The position numbers and the translations under genes are program-made. Source: Bradyrhizobium sp. Rc3b (GTDB taxonomy: Bacteria > Pseudomonadota > Alphaproteobacteria > Rhizobiales > Xanthobacteraceae). From it: a stretch of 64,000 nucleotides of DNA. The notes beneath the pieces were generated by a model that was not told where the DNA came from, did no database searches, and worked only from the letters and a program-made list of their open reading frames with translations. Position 1 is the stretch's first letter, and each line of letters starts with the position of its first letter. The stretch is from contig NZ_FOUS01000005.1 of the NCBI RefSeq assembly GCF_900114915.1, positions 124,001-188,000 of the forward strand, read 5' to 3'. Shown here piece by piece: positions 1 to 9,059 of the stretch.

Positions 1-103
1 ACGCCATTTCCAGCCGGATCGAGGTGCAATGGCCATCGATCCGCAGGGAGCGGGTCTGGGATTCGTAATCGCGTTGGGGCTGATGCGCGAAGAGATGGCA
101 CAT
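1..103 (-). CDS. Ribbon-helix-helix domain protein, N-terminal fragment
   Basis: The first 34 codons of a minus-strand gene run off the left edge. The start is the ATG at 101-103, preceded by a good Shine-Dalgarno (GGGAGGAC, a few bases upstream). The visible protein begins MCHLFAHQPQRDYESQTRSL and continues into RIDGHCTSIRLEMA. That pattern, a short beta strand with 'TSIRLE', fits the small ribbon-helix-helix domain proteins common in Rhizobiales, which are putative DNA-binding regulators. This is recognised by pattern only, and the rest of the gene lies outside the window. It is divergent from mutL. Confidence 0.6.
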   Translation of the reverse strand, partial: MCHLFAHQPQRDYESQTRSLRIDGHCTSIRLEMA

Positions 104-343
104 GGCGTCCTCCCGTCCTGTTGCCATTTTTTCACGATGCTACACCGCTGCCCGGCGCCTCACAATCCGGACCGTCGTCGGATGTCGGCAGGTGCCGGCC
201 TGCGCAATTTTCTCGAACGCTCAATGTCTTCAATGCGATAGGTAGCCCTCTTCCCCAGGCGGCCACACGGCTGTTGCCCAACACATGCTTTTGACGCAAC
301 ACGGCCTAGAATAGCGCTGTCCGCGAATCCAGATCAGAACCTC

Positions 344-2158
344 ATGCCCGTCCGCCAGCTTCCAGAACAGGTCGTCAACCGCATCGCCGCCGGCGAGGTG
401 GTCGAGCGTCCGGCGAGCGTGGTCAAGGAGCTGGTCGAGAACGCCATCGATGCCGGCGCCAGCCGGATCGACGTCTTCACCGATGGCGGCGGGCGGCGCC
501 GGATCGGCATCACCGACGACGGCGGCGGCATGACCGCGAAAGACCTCGCGCTCGCGGTCGAGCGCCACGCCACCTCCAAGCTCGACGACGAGGATCTGCT
601 CCAAATCCGCACGCTCGGGTTCCGCGGCGAGGCGCTGCCCTCGATCGGCTCGGTGGCACGACTGTCCATCACCACCCGGCATGCGGGTGAGCCGCACGCC
701 TGGGCGCTCACGGTCGAGGGCGGCGAGAAGTCCGAGATCATGCCGGCGGCGCTGGCGCATGGCACCCGCGTCGAGGTTGGCGACCTCTTCTATGCGACGC
801 CAGCCCGGCTGAAATTCCTCAAGACTGACCGCACCGAGGCGGAAGCGATCCGCGAGGTGGTCAGGCGCCTCGCGATGGCGCGGCCTGATATCGCCTTCAC
901 GCTCGCGGGCGAAGAGCGCGCACCGGTGACCTGGGCTGCCGCGCTGCCCGGCGCCGCCGGCCGCCTGACGCGGCTCGGCGACATCCTGGGCGCTGAGTTT
1001 CGCAGCCATGCCTTCGAGATCCACGCCGAGCGCGAGGGCGTCGTCGTCGCCGGCTATGCCGCTGCACCTGCGCTGACCAAGGCCAACGCGCTCGGGCAGT
1101 ATCTCTTCGTCAACGGCCGCCCGGTCCGCGACAAGCTGATCCTCGGCGCGGTGCGCGGAGCCTATGCCGACTATTTGCCACGCGACCGGCATCCCGTGCT
1201 GGCGCTGTTCGTTACGCTCGACCCACGCGAGGTCGATGCCAACGTCCATCCGGCCAAGACCGAAGTGCGCTTCCGCAACGCCGGCCTGGTCCGCGCGCTG
1301 ATCGTGCACGGGCTGAAGGAAGGTCTCGCGCGTGAGGGGCGTCGCACCGCTGCCAACAGCGGCGAGAGCGCGTTGTCCGCGTTCCGGCCGGCCTTCACGC
1401 CGCCGCGTCCCGCAAGCTGGGACTGGCGGGCTTCGCCGTCCGCCCCAGTCGCGCCGATGCCGTCCTTCGAAGGATCGGCCGCACCCGCTTTCGCCGAGCG
1501 TGCGCAGGCCACCTTCGACGTCGGTGCGCCCAGCGCGGACGTGCGGATCGAGTCCCAGCCCGTCAGCGATCTGGTCGATCGTCCGCTTGGCGCCGCGCGC
1601 ACGCAGATCCACGAGACCTATATCGTCTCGCAGACCCGCGACGGATTGATCATCGTCGACCAGCATGCCGCGCATGAGCGCATCGTCTATGAGCGGCTGA
1701 AGGCCTCGCTGGCGGCGAACGGCGTGCAGCGGCAGATCCTCTTGATCCCCGAGATCGTCGAGATGGACGAGGCGACGGTGGAGCGCCTCCTGGAGCGCAG
1801 CGAGGAGCTCGCATCGTTCGGCCTCGCCATCGAATCCTTCGGCCCCGGCGCGGTCGCGGTGCGCGAGACGCCCTCGCTGCTCGGCAAGACCAATGCCGGC
1901 GGCCTCTTGCGCGATCTCTCGGAGCACATGGCCGAGTGGGACGAGGCGCTGCCGCTCGAGCGCCGCTTGATGCATGTCGCGGCGACCATGGCCTGCCACG
2001 GCTCGGTGCGCGCCGGCCGAAGGCTGCGGCCGGAAGAGATGAACGCCCTGCTCCGCGAGATGGAGGACACCCCGAACTCCGGCCAGTGCAATCACGGCCG
2101 GCCGACCTATGTCGAGCTGAAGCTCAGCGATGTGGAGAAGCTGTTCGGGCGGCGGTGA
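344..2158 (+). CDS. mutL: DNA mismatch repair protein MutL, endonuclease-type
   Basis: MutL couples MutS mismatch recognition to strand removal. The 604-residue protein has the GHKL ATPase motifs: VENAIDAGA near residue 31 (Asn box), DDGGGM at 58-63 and TLGFRGEALPSI at 90-101. A variable linker covers about 330-415. The C-terminal dimerisation domain carries DQHAAHERIVYE at 439-450, matching the DQHAx2Ex4E metal-binding endonuclease motif, followed by ACHGS and GQCNHGRPT. This is the form expected in bacteria without MutH, where MutL itself nicks the DNA. Length is normal. The start gives the canonical 'QLPEQVVNRIAAGEVVERP'. It stands alone, divergent from the ribbon-helix-helix gene and convergent with rsmD. 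Confidence 0.97.
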   Translation: MPVRQLPEQVVNRIAAGEVVERPASVVKELVENAIDAGASRIDVFTDGGGRRRIGITDDGGGMTAKDLALAVERHATSKLDDEDLLQIRTLGFRGEALPSIGSVARLSITTRHAGEPHAWALTVEGGEKSEIMPAALAHGTRVEVGDLFYATPARLKFLKTDRTEAEAIREVVRRLAMARPDIAFTLAGEERAPVTWAAALPGAAGRLTRLGDILGAEFRSHAFEIHAEREGVVVAGYAAAPALTKANALGQYLFVNGRPVRDKLILGAVRGAYADYLPRDRHPVLALFVTLDPREVDANVHPAKTEVRFRNAGLVRALIVHGLKEGLAREGRRTAANSGESALSAFRPAFTPPRPASWDWRASPSAPVAPMPSFEGSAAPAFAERAQATFDVGAPSADVRIESQPVSDLVDRPLGAARTQIHETYIVSQTRDGLIIVDQHAAHERIVYERLKASLAANGVQRQILLIPEIVEMDEATVERLLERSEELASFGLAIESFGPGAVAVRETPSLLGKTNAGGLLRDLSEHMAEWDEALPLERRLMHVAATMACHGSVRAGRRLRPEEMNALLREMEDTPNSGQCNHGRPTYVELKLSDVEKLFGRR

Positions 2159-2172
2159 GCCGTGGTGAAGGT

Positions 2173-2267
2173 GCCGTAGGGTGGGCAAAGCGAAGCGTGC
2201 CCACCACCTATCGCGATTGTGCAGAGTGCGTGGGCACGGCGCGACGCACCTTTGCCCACCCTACGGC
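2173..2267. repeat. Dispersed palindromic repeat, family A (copy 1)
   Basis: A perfect 17-bp inverted repeat (arms 2173-2189 and 2251-2267) encloses a middle with a second pair of matching GC-rich arms. The arm core is GTAGGGTGGGCAAAG. It lies between the convergent genes mutL and rsmD, where the RNA hairpin could end transcription from either side. Further copies are at 18812, 27261, 53996 and 54781. Confidence 0.9.
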
Positions 2268-2274
2268 AGTGCAG

Positions 2275-2829
2275 CTACGGCCGCTTCAAAAACACGAACT
2301 CCGTATCGTCATACGCCCGCCGCTCCAATTCCTCGTACCCTTCCGGCGTCACGAACTGCGCGGCCTTGGCCTCCTCGACCACCAGCAGCGCGCCGGGCGT
2401 GAGCCAGCCTCCGTCGCGCAAGCTCGCCAGCGCCTTCTCCGCAAAACCCTTGCCATAGGGTGGATCGAGGAACACCAGCGAGAACGGCTCGACGGGATGC
2501 GCGGGCCCGAGATCGGTGGCATCGCGGCGGTAGACCTTGCTCACGCCGCCGAGGCCGAGCGACTCGACATTGTTGCGCAGCAGCGCCCGCGCCTCGGCGC
2601 CATTGTCGACGAACAGCGTGAACTTCGCGCCGCGCGACGACGCCTCGATGCCGAGCGCCCCGGTACCGGCGAAGAGATCGAGCACGCGCGCGTCCGCAAT
2701 CGGATCATCATAGGCGTGCACGAGGATGTTGAAGACGGACTCGCGCAAGCGGTCCGCCGTCGGGCGGATGTCGCGCGAGGACGGTGAGGCGAGATTGCGC
2801 CCCTTCAAACGACCGCCGACGACGCGCAT
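2275..2829 (-). CDS. rsmD: 16S rRNA (guanine(966)-N(2))-methyltransferase RsmD
   Basis: RsmD methylates G966 of 16S rRNA using S-adenosylmethionine. The 184-residue protein begins MRVVGGRLKGRNLASP, the usual family start, so I reject a longer upstream in-frame extension that reads through the family B repeat. The SAM-binding region is 'VLDLFAGTGALGIEASSRGA' and the catalytic tetrapeptide is DPPY within 'VFLDPPYGKG'. Length is normal. In many rhizobia rsmD follows the rluB-like gene, and here it lies just downstream of that gene on the same strand, separated by a palindromic repeat. Confidence 0.95.
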   Translation of the reverse strand: MRVVGGRLKGRNLASPSSRDIRPTADRLRESVFNILVHAYDDPIADARVLDLFAGTGALGIEASSRGAKFTLFVDNGAEARALLRNNVESLGLGGVSKVYRRDATDLGPAHPVEPFSLVFLDPPYGKGFAEKALASLRDGGWLTPGALLVVEEAKAAQFVTPEGYEELERRAYDDTEFVFLKRP

Positions 2830-2863
2830 TATGAGACTCGAATAGTAGAGGAACGGAAGGTGA

Positions 2864-2970
2864 GCTCCCTTCCCCCTTGTGGGGAAGGGTTGGGGAAGGG
2901 GGTGCCACAAGCAGCGACCTCTCGTGGGGTACCCCCCTCCCTAACCCTCCCCCACAAGGGGGGAGGGAAC
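2864..2970. repeat. Dispersed palindromic repeat, family B (copy 1)
   Basis: GC-rich inverted repeat between rluB and rsmD. Arms of the type CTCCCCCTTGTGGGGAAGGG and CCCTCCCCCACAAGGGGG flank a spacer with a GGGGGTGCC/GGTACCCCC pair. Copies are at 30119-30258 and 58911-59061. It could fold into a long hairpin in the rluB-rsmD transcript. Confidence 0.85.
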
Positions 2971-3003
2971 GAGAGAGTGCGGAGCGAATGACCGCGCTCC
3001 ACC

Positions 3004-5067
3004 TCAGTCCTCCCGCGGCGTCAGGTCGCGCTTGCCGTGATAGCCGCGCTTGGGACGGCGCGGCGGGCCGTAGCCGTTGGCCTCTTCCTCGTTGCGCTCG
3101 CGCGCCTCCTCGCTGCCGGTGCGCTGCACCAGCACGCGGCGGCCCTTGCGGTCGTTGATCACGGCACGCTTGCTGGTGGGCTTCTTCTCGTCATCACCTG
3201 CAGAAGATTTCTGCGGCACGTCGAACTGCGCACCCGACTTCTCGATCACCTTGTCGCCGAGCTGGTCGCGCAGCACGCGCGAGCGGATCTCCTCGACCTG
3301 ACCTTCGGGCACCTCGCCGAGCTGGAACGGACCGTAGGAAACCCGGATCAGGCGATTCACCTCGAGCCCGAGATGAGCGCAGACATTGCGCACCTCGCGG
3401 TTCTTGCCTTCGCGGATCGCGAACACCAGCCAGACATTGGCGCCCTGATCGCGCTCCAGCGTCGCTTCGATCGGACCGTATTTGACGCCCTCGACCTCGA
3501 TGCCGTTCTTGAGCTCGTCGAGCTGCGCCTGGGTGACGTCGCCATGGGCACGAACGCGATAGCGGCGCAGCCAGCCGGTGTCGGGCAGCTCGAGCGTGCG
3601 CGCGAGCCCGCCGTCGTTGGTCAGCAGCAGCAGGCCTTCGGTGTTGAAATCGAGCCGGCCGATCGAGATCAGGCGCGGCAGGCCTTCGGGCAGGTTGTCG
3701 AACACGGTCGGACGACCCTCGGGGTCGTCATGCGTGGTCATCAGTCCGCGCGGCTTGTGGTAGAGGAACAGCCGCGTGCGCTCGCGCTCCGGCAACGGCT
3801 TGCCGTCGACCAGGACGACGTCGTTCTTTGTGATGTCGAGCGCCGGCGAGTTGATCACCCGGCCGTTGACGGTGACGCGGCCCTGCGTGACCATCTCCTC
3901 GGCATCGCGGCGCGAGGCAAGCCCCGCGCGGGCCAGCGCTTTCGCGATGCGCTCGCCGGCCTTCTTCGGCTTCGGCGCTTCTTCGCGGCGCGGACGGCGG
4001 TCGAAATCGCGGTCCCGCTCGCGATAGGCGCCGCGGCCGCCGAAAGCGGGACGCTTCTCGAAAATCCTGCTGTCGTCCTCGTTGTCACGGCGCGGGCGAT
4101 CGCCGAAACGACCTTCGCTGCGCGGATGCTCGTGCCAATCGGAACGGCCTTCCGAGCGCTCGCGCGGACGGTTGAATTTCGGCCGGTCGCCGCCACGCCC
4201 GCCGCGGTCGCCATCGCCGTCGCGACGGGGCCGATCGAACTTCGGACGATCCTCGCGCGGGCGATCGAATTTGGGCCGCTCGCGGAACGGACGGTCGCCC
4301 GACGCGCGATCGTCGCGGGAGCGCGAGAAGCGCGGACGGTCCTCGCCGCCTTCGCGCTTTTGCCAGGGCTTGTCCTCGCCGCGATCACGGCCACCGAAAT
4401 CCTTGCGCGGGCCTTTGCCAAAATCCTTGCGCGGCGGACGATCGCCACGCGGACGGTCGTCGCGCTTCTGCCACGGCTTGGAATCACCGCGCTCGCCGCG
4501 GTCGCGATCAGGACCGCCCCGCGAAAACTTCCGCTCGCTGTCGAACTTGCGTTCCGGACGATCGCCATGCGGCGCGTAGGGACGCTTGTCACCGAATTTC
4601 TTGTCGCCGAACCGGCCAGCGGGACGGGAATCGTCACGATCCCGGCTGCGCGGCGGACGGTCGTCACGGCCATAGGACGGACGATCACCACGCGGCTTGA
4701 ACGGCCGCTTCTCGCCATCGCGCGAAGAGCGATCGGAAAACGGACGGTCGCCGCGCGGCTTGAAGCTGCGCTCGCCACGACCCTCGCTGCCGCGGTCATC
4801 GCGCTTGAAGCGGGGACGGTCGGAAAAATCGCGGCGCGGGGCATCGCCCTCCTCGCGGCGGCGGAACGGTTTCCCCTCGCGCGGCGCGCGGCTGTCACGG
4901 TCGCCACGGGGCGGGCGGCTGTCGCGATCGCCCCTGCGCTCGCTCTTGCCCTCAAAACCGCGCTTGGCGAACTTCTTCTCGGGGCCGCGTGCCTTGCCGG
5001 AACGGCCGCCTTTGGCCGGGCCTCGCCGGCCGCGGGAATCGTTGTCTTTGTCGCTGTCGCGAGGCAT
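3004..5067 (-). CDS. RluB/RsuA-type rRNA pseudouridine synthase with a long disordered N-terminal extension
   Basis: This enzyme isomerises a uridine in rRNA; the RluB type acts on 23S rRNA position 2605. Of about 687 residues, only the region from about 370 to 600 is the enzyme. It has an S4 RNA-binding domain ('GERIAKALARAGLASRRDAE...VTVNG') and the catalytic loop 'GRLDFNTEGLLLLTNDG' with its Asp. The first 370 residues are a low-complexity Arg/Asp/Gly/Pro tract full of RGDRP, RPRF and RDRD repeats, and the last 90 are Lys/Arg-rich. E. coli RluB is about 290 residues. I chose MPRDSDKDN at 5067; an ATG 12 bases further upstream is also possible. It is divergent from tadA. The E. coli gene symbol is not certain for this long form. 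Confidence 0.9.
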   Translation of the reverse strand: MPRDSDKDNDSRGRRGPAKGGRSGKARGPEKKFAKRGFEGKSERRGDRDSRPPRGDRDSRAPREGKPFRRREEGDAPRRDFSDRPRFKRDDRGSEGRGERSFKPRGDRPFSDRSSRDGEKRPFKPRGDRPSYGRDDRPPRSRDRDDSRPAGRFGDKKFGDKRPYAPHGDRPERKFDSERKFSRGGPDRDRGERGDSKPWQKRDDRPRGDRPPRKDFGKGPRKDFGGRDRGEDKPWQKREGGEDRPRFSRSRDDRASGDRPFRERPKFDRPREDRPKFDRPRRDGDGDRGGRGGDRPKFNRPRERSEGRSDWHEHPRSEGRFGDRPRRDNEDDSRIFEKRPAFGGRGAYRERDRDFDRRPRREEAPKPKKAGERIAKALARAGLASRRDAEEMVTQGRVTVNGRVINSPALDITKNDVVLVDGKPLPERERTRLFLYHKPRGLMTTHDDPEGRPTVFDNLPEGLPRLISIGRLDFNTEGLLLLTNDGGLARTLELPDTGWLRRYRVRAHGDVTQAQLDELKNGIEVEGVKYGPIEATLERDQGANVWLVFAIREGKNREVRNVCAHLGLEVNRLIRVSYGPFQLGEVPEGQVEEIRSRVLRDQLGDKVIEKSGAQFDVPQKSSAGDDEKKPTSKRAVINDRKGRRVLVQRTGSEEARERNEEEANGYGPPRRPKRGYHGKRDLTPRED

Positions 5068-5187
5068 GAATGATCTCACTCAAGGGGGTGGCCATTAGGC
5101 ATTGTGCGCGCTCGTTCCGAGCCGCATGCCCAGGCAAAACCGGTAAGCACTTCTGCTGAAGGCGCAGCTACTAGCAGGTTTCTTCGG

Positions 5188-5646
5188 ATGATACGAGGCT
5201 TGAAAGCCCCCTCCTTCATGGATTTGGCGCTCAAAACGGCCGAAAATGCCGGAAAAGCGGGCGAAGTTCCGATCGGCTGCGTGGTGGTCCGCAATTACGA
5301 GGTCATCGCCACCGCGGCGAACCGGACGCTGACCGACCATGACCCCACGGCCCATGCCGAACTTGTCGCGCTGCGCGAGGCGGCGAAAAAGATCGGCAGC
5401 GAGCGCCTCGTGGACTGCGACCTCTACGTGACGCTGGAGCCCTGCACCATGTGTGCGGGCGCGATCTCGTTTGCAAGGGTGAGGCGCCTCTATTACGGCG
5501 CCGCCGATCCCAAGGGCGGCGCGGTGGAATCCGGCGTGCGGTTCTTCGCCTCGCCAACCTGTCATCACGCCCCGGACGTCTATTCCGGGGTCGGCGAGAG
5601 CGAGGCGGCGCGGCTGCTCAAGGAGTTCTTTCGGGAGCGAAGGTAG
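5188..5646 (+). CDS. tadA: tRNA-specific adenosine deaminase TadA
   Basis: TadA converts A34 to inosine in the anticodon of tRNA-Arg(ACG). From the ATG at 5188 the protein has 152 residues with the zinc-deaminase motifs HAE (57-59, catalytic Glu59) and PCTMC (85-89). Gly and Asn residues of the fold ('GEVPIGCVVV', 'NRTLTDHDPTAHAE') are in place. The start is not settled: the ATG at 5188 has only a weak AGG upstream, and 5218 is another in-frame ATG. The longer frame from 5104 has no family-like N-terminus. It is divergent from rluB with about 120 bases between. Confidence 0.93.
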   Translation: MIRGLKAPSFMDLALKTAENAGKAGEVPIGCVVVRNYEVIATAANRTLTDHDPTAHAELVALREAAKKIGSERLVDCDLYVTLEPCTMCAGAISFARVRRLYYGAADPKGGAVESGVRFFASPTCHHAPDVYSGVGESEAARLLKEFFRERR

Positions 5647-5653
5647 GGCAGTC

Positions 5654-5737
5654 GTAGCCCGGATGGAGCGAAGCGCAATCCGGGCCAGTGTCGCGGCGTT
5701 GACAGACCCGGATTTCGCTTCGCTCCATCCGGGCTAC
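5654..5737. repeat. Dispersed palindromic repeat, family C (copy 1)
   Basis: A perfect 22-bp inverted repeat (arms 5654-5675 and 5716-5737, core TAGCCCGGATGGAGCG) sits between the convergent genes tadA and the dehalogenase. It may serve as a bidirectional terminator. A second, less perfect copy is at 17467-17550. Confidence 0.9.
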
Positions 5738-5744
5738 AAGATCG

Positions 5745-6647
5745 TCAGCCCGAAAAGAACTCGCGCAGCGCCTTTGCCGTCACGTCGGGATTCTCCTCGG
5801 TGAGGAAGTGGCCGGAATCCACCGGCATGCCCACGACGTTCGTCGCCCATTGCTGCCAGGTGTCGAGCGGCGTCGCCGCGGCCTGGGCGACGCCGGCATT
5901 GCCCCACAGCGCCAGCATCGGAATGGTGATCTTCTTGCCGGCTTCGAAATCGGCCTTGTCGAGGTCGTAGTCGAAATAGGCGCCGGCGCGGTAGTCCTCG
6001 CACATCGCATGCACGCGGGCGGGATCGCGGAACGGGGCGAGGTAATGCTCGAGCGCGCGCGGGTCGATGGCGTCCAACGTCCTCGACTTGGTCTGGCTCG
6101 CCATCTTGAAGCGCAGGAAGAACTCGCCATTGCCAGAGATCAGGGTCTCCGGCAGCGGATAGGGCTGCGCCAGGAAGGTCCAGTGGTAGATCTTCAGCGC
6201 GTAGGCGCGGTTCATCCGCTCCCAGTAATTATAGGTCGGCAGGATATCGAGCACCGCGAGCTTCGACAGCCGGCCGGGATGGTCGAGCGCGAGGCGGTAG
6301 GAGACGCGGCCGCCGCGGTCGTGGCCGGCGAGCGCGAAGTGCACGTGACCGAGCCGCTCCATCACTTCCACCATCGCCTTGGCCATGGCGCGCTTGCTGT
6401 AGGGGATGTGCAGCGCATCGCTCTCGGGCATGTCGGACCAGCCGTAGCCCGGCAAATCGGCGATGATCAGCGTGAAGTGCCTGGCCAGCTCGGGCGCGAC
6501 CTGGTGCCACATCACATGGGTCTCGGAGAAGCCGTGCAGGAGCAGCAGCGGCGGCCCGCTGCCGCCGACGCGGGCGAAGATGCGGCCGAAGGAGGTATTG
6601 ATCCATTCGGCGGCAAAATCCGGATAGAGGTCGGCGAGATCGGACAT
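5745..6647 (-). CDS. Fluoroacetate dehalogenase-like alpha/beta hydrolase
   Basis: Probably hydrolyses the carbon-halogen bond of haloacetates, including fluoroacetate. The 300-residue protein matches, as I remember it, the characterised Rhodopseudomonas palustris fluoroacetate dehalogenase along its whole length. The known functional positions are kept at the same numbers: nucleophile Asp110 in AGHDRGG, carboxylate-binding Arg111 and Arg114, Asp134 in VLDILPTY, His155 and Trp156 in KIYHWTF, the Tyr of DYRAGAY, and the catalytic His in SGHFLTEE. No signal peptide, so cytoplasmic. It is a single gene with no linked transporter or regulator. An epoxide hydrolase is the alternative but lacks this fluoride pocket. 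The assignment is by recall, not alignment. Confidence 0.85.
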   Translation of the reverse strand: MSDLADLYPDFAAEWINTSFGRIFARVGGSGPPLLLLHGFSETHVMWHQVAPELARHFTLIIADLPGYGWSDMPESDALHIPYSKRAMAKAMVEVMERLGHVHFALAGHDRGGRVSYRLALDHPGRLSKLAVLDILPTYNYWERMNRAYALKIYHWTFLAQPYPLPETLISGNGEFFLRFKMASQTKSRTLDAIDPRALEHYLAPFRDPARVHAMCEDYRAGAYFDYDLDKADFEAGKKITIPMLALWGNAGVAQAAATPLDTWQQWATNVVGMPVDSGHFLTEENPDVTAKALREFFSG

Positions 6648-6700
6648 CTTTCTGCATCCTTTAAAGGGTCAATCGTGAGGCCGCCCCGACACCTAAAATT

Positions 6701-6725
6701 GCGAAAACAACCCCATGCACAGTAG
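6701..6725. repeat. Short dispersed element, family J (copy 1)
   Basis: The string AAAACAACCCCATGCAC followed by (A/C)GTAG lies in the gap between the dehalogenase gene and purD and recurs at 57840-57863 beside rpmJ. Conservation in two unrelated gaps marks it as a small repeat of unknown role. The rest of 6648-6877 shows no gene. Confidence 0.6.
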
Positions 6726-6877
6726 CGGTATCATCAGCGGGGCTACTAACCCCAACAGCTGATTGCACATTCTGGAATGTCGATATGGCGGCGCGGTGAC
6801 ACAAGCCCTCGAGATTCTCGGATTGGCGCGCTTTACGCGCCGTCCGGGATCGCGAGCCGGTTCTTGTCAGCTGCTTG

Positions 6878-8161
6878 TTAGCCCTTGGCCTTCTCCGCCT
6901 CCACCGCCTGCCAGCCGATGTCGCGGCGGCAGAAGCCCTCGGGCCAGCTGATGCGGTCGACGGCCTGGTAGGCACGGCTCTGCGCCTCCGTCACGGTCTT
7001 GCCGAGCGCGCAGACATTGAGCACACGGCCGCCATTGGCGAGGATCGCGCCGTCCTTCTCGACCGTGCCGGCGTGGAAGATCTCGACGGTGTCCACCTTC
7101 GCCGCGTCATCGAGCCCGTCGATCCGCGTGCCCTTCTGGTAGTCGCCGGGATAACCCTTGGCCGCCATCACCACCGTGAGCGCGGAGTCCGGATGCCAGC
7201 GCAGATCGAAATTCTTCAGCTGGCCGTCGCAGGCGGCGAGGAAGGCCGGCACGATGTCCGACATCATGCGCAGCATCAGGACCTGGCACTCGGGATCGCC
7301 GAAGCGGACGTTGAACTCGAACAGTTTTGGCCCCTGCGTCGTCAGCATGATGCCGGCATAGAGAATGCCGCGGAACGGCGTGCCGCGCTGCTTCATGCCT
7401 GATACCGTCGGCAAGATGATCTTCGCCATGATCGCGTCGTGGATCGCGGGCGTCACCAAAGGCGTCGGCGAATAGGCGCCCATGCCGCCGGTGTTCGGGC
7501 CGACGTCGTGGTCGAACACGCGCTTGTGGTCCTGGGCGGAGGCCAGCGGAATCGCCGTCTCGCCGTCGCACAGCGCAAAGAAGCTGATCTCGCGGCCCGG
7601 CAAGAACTCCTCGATCACGACTTCAGTGCCGGCCTCGCCGAACGCGCCCTCGAACATCATGGCGATGGCGTCCTCGGCCTCGCGCACGGTCTTGGCGACG
7701 ACGACACCCTTGCCGGCGGCGAGCCCGTCGGCCTTCACCACGATCGGCGCGCCCTGGCTCTGGACGTAGTCGCGCGCGTCCTTGGCGTTGGTGAAGCGCT
7801 TGTAGGCGCCGGTGGGAATGCCGAATTCGGTGCACAGCGCCTTGGTAAAACCCTTGGAGCTTTCGAGCTGGGCGGGAATCCTGCTCGGGCCGAACGCCTT
7901 GATGCCGGCAGCGGCGAGATCGTCGACGATGCCGGCCGCCAGCGGCGTCTCCGGCCCGACCACCACGAGCTCGACCTTGTTCGTCTTGCAGAACTCGATC
8001 ACCGCCGCATGGTCGGCGACGTCGAGCGCCACGCATTCCGCCTCCCGCGCGATGCCGGCATTGCCGGGCGCGCACCAGAACTTGGTCACCAGGGGGGAGG
8101 CCGCGATCTTCCACGCCAGGGCATGTTCGCGGCCGCCGGAACCGAGCAGGAGAATGTGCAT
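6878..8161 (-). CDS. purD: Phosphoribosylamine-glycine ligase PurD
   Basis: PurD (GAR synthetase) joins glycine to 5-phosphoribosylamine, the second step of purine synthesis. The 427-residue protein begins [19 protein letters not shown], the standard start; an upstream extension (to 8206) is rejected. ATP-grasp features follow: '[18 protein letters not shown]', '[10 protein letters not shown]', '[12 protein letters not shown]' and '[13 protein letters not shown]' with the metal-binding Asn/Glu. Length is normal. On its upstream (right) side the chromosome changes from core genes to the accessory insert with a transposase remnant, so its usual divergent neighbour is probably displaced. Confidence 0.97.
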   Translation of the reverse strand: MHILLLGSGGREHALAWKIAASPLVTKFWCAPGNAGIAREAECVALDVADHAAVIEFCKTNKVELVVVGPETPLAAGIVDDLAAAGIKAFGPSRIPAQLESSKGFTKALCTEFGIPTGAYKRFTNAKDARDYVQSQGAPIVVKADGLAAGKGVVVAKTVREAEDAIAMMFEGAFGEAGTEVVIEEFLPGREISFFALCDGETAIPLASAQDHKRVFDHDVGPNTGGMGAYSPTPLVTPAIHDAIMAKIILPTVSGMKQRGTPFRGILYAGIMLTTQGPKLFEFNVRFGDPECQVLMLRMMSDIVPAFLAACDGQLKNFDLRWHPDSALTVVMAAKGYPGDYQKGTRIDGLDDAAKVDTVEIFHAGTVEKDGAILANGGRVLNVCALGKTVTEAQSRAYQAVDRISWPEGFCRRDIGWQAVEAEKAKG

Positions 8162-8270
8162 CGAGGGCTCGAAATGAGGGGTTTTGCTTGGGGGCGGAGG
8201 TCGCACGAATCGCGGCGGGTCTCAAGGGGGCGGCCCGAACTTCCCGTCATTCTGTGGGCGCGGCGCCTGC

Positions 8271-8424
8271 AAGCGGCGCACCGAGGTGATCGGCATTTTC
8301 CCAACGAGGATGGCGTCGTGCGCCTCACGGAAGGGATCCTGCTCAAACAGAACTATGATTAGACGGTCCGGCGCGCCCGCTGCATGAAACTCGAAACCAT
8401 CGCGCCATTGAGACGATCCGACCG
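8271..8424 (+). pseudogene. C-terminal remnant of an IS256-family transposase
   Basis: Two reading frames of the same stretch together spell the end of a rhizobial IS256 (Mutator-type) transposase: 'KRRTEVIGIFP' in one frame, then 'FPNEDGVVRLTEGILLKQNYD', then after a stop 'RARCMKLETIAPL'. The family end, as I remember it, reads KRRTEVxGIFPNEDAIxRL, GAxLLEQNDEWAVQRARYM, LETIAPL. The copy carries a frameshift near 8303 and an in-frame TAG at 8360, so it is dead. No terminal inverted repeat or upstream part of the gene is recognisable. The rest of 8162-8705 holds no gene I can support. Confidence 0.75.
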
Positions 8425-8705
8425 TCGGCCTTCCGGCAATCGCCAGCTTTCCTGCTCGGCTCTTGGCGGCGAACGCATTGGTGCACCGCCGGCTATACCA
8501 AGATTGGGGACACGATCGCAGTGGCGAACCGCCCGGTTTGCGGACCAAACGGCGGCGTACGGTATGGACGAACCTATCCACTCATGCCGTTACGGTCACG
8601 TGAGCCACCCGGAACACTTTGCCCGATGGGTAACGCTTTCTTCAACTTTGCATGGGTATGGTCACAGTGCCGATATCCGTAAACAGGCGAATTTTTGAGG
8701 CATCC

Positions 8706-9023
8706 ATGACTAAATCTTTTGAAGATGTGGCGGATTTAGACATCCAAGATCCGACATACTTGGCCAGTCCGGGGATCAACGGAACTGATCTCAAGGCTTG
8801 GCGCAAGAAGCATGGGTTTACCCAGGAAATGCTGCGGCTCGCCCTTCAGGTCGGATCGCGGCAAACCATTATCTCTTGGGAAAAGTCCGAACAGCGACTG
8901 CCTCGCTACATCTACCTTGCCTTGATTGGACTTGAGCACTTGGACCACGGTCACGGCTTCATGACCGGGTATCGGTTTACTGCTGCTGAGGCGCGGGCGG
9001 CTCGGAAAAAAGCAACGTTTTGA
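8706..9023 (+). CDS. XRE-type helix-turn-helix regulator
   Basis: A 105-residue protein with one helix-turn-helix at about 27-70: 'GTDLKAWRKKHGFTQEML' then 'LQVGSRQTIISWEKSEQRLP', the lambda-repressor-like pattern. The start at 8706 has a clear GAGG six bases upstream; an upstream in-frame ATG at 8652 has none and is rejected. The C-terminus is short and basic, without a known partner domain. It opens the accessory insert, on the opposite strand to the HEPN and GHKL-nuclease genes. It may be the repressor of that module, or a free-standing regulator. Lower G+C than the flanking core genes suggests transfer. Confidence 0.8.
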   Translation: MTKSFEDVADLDIQDPTYLASPGINGTDLKAWRKKHGFTQEMLRLALQVGSRQTIISWEKSEQRLPRYIYLALIGLEHLDHGHGFMTGYRFTAAEARAARKKATF

Positions 9024-9059
9024 GACTTGCTATGACGGCTGCGAGCCATATTTCATTGG

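Noticed and set aside
29..241. 70-codon plus frame at the left edge
   Set aside because: Opposes the ribbon-helix-helix gene start, which has a good ribosome binding site and family-like sequence.
230..2188. 652-codon minus frame opposite mutL
   Set aside because: Antisense shadow of a GC-rich gene; composition is His/Arg/Asp-heavy and matches no family, while the plus strand is an intact MutL.
3037..5073. 678-codon plus frame opposite the rluB-like gene
   Set aside because: Produced by the repetitive Arg/Asp/Gly codons of the true gene; reads as Ala/Leu/Arg-rich sequence without domain motifs.
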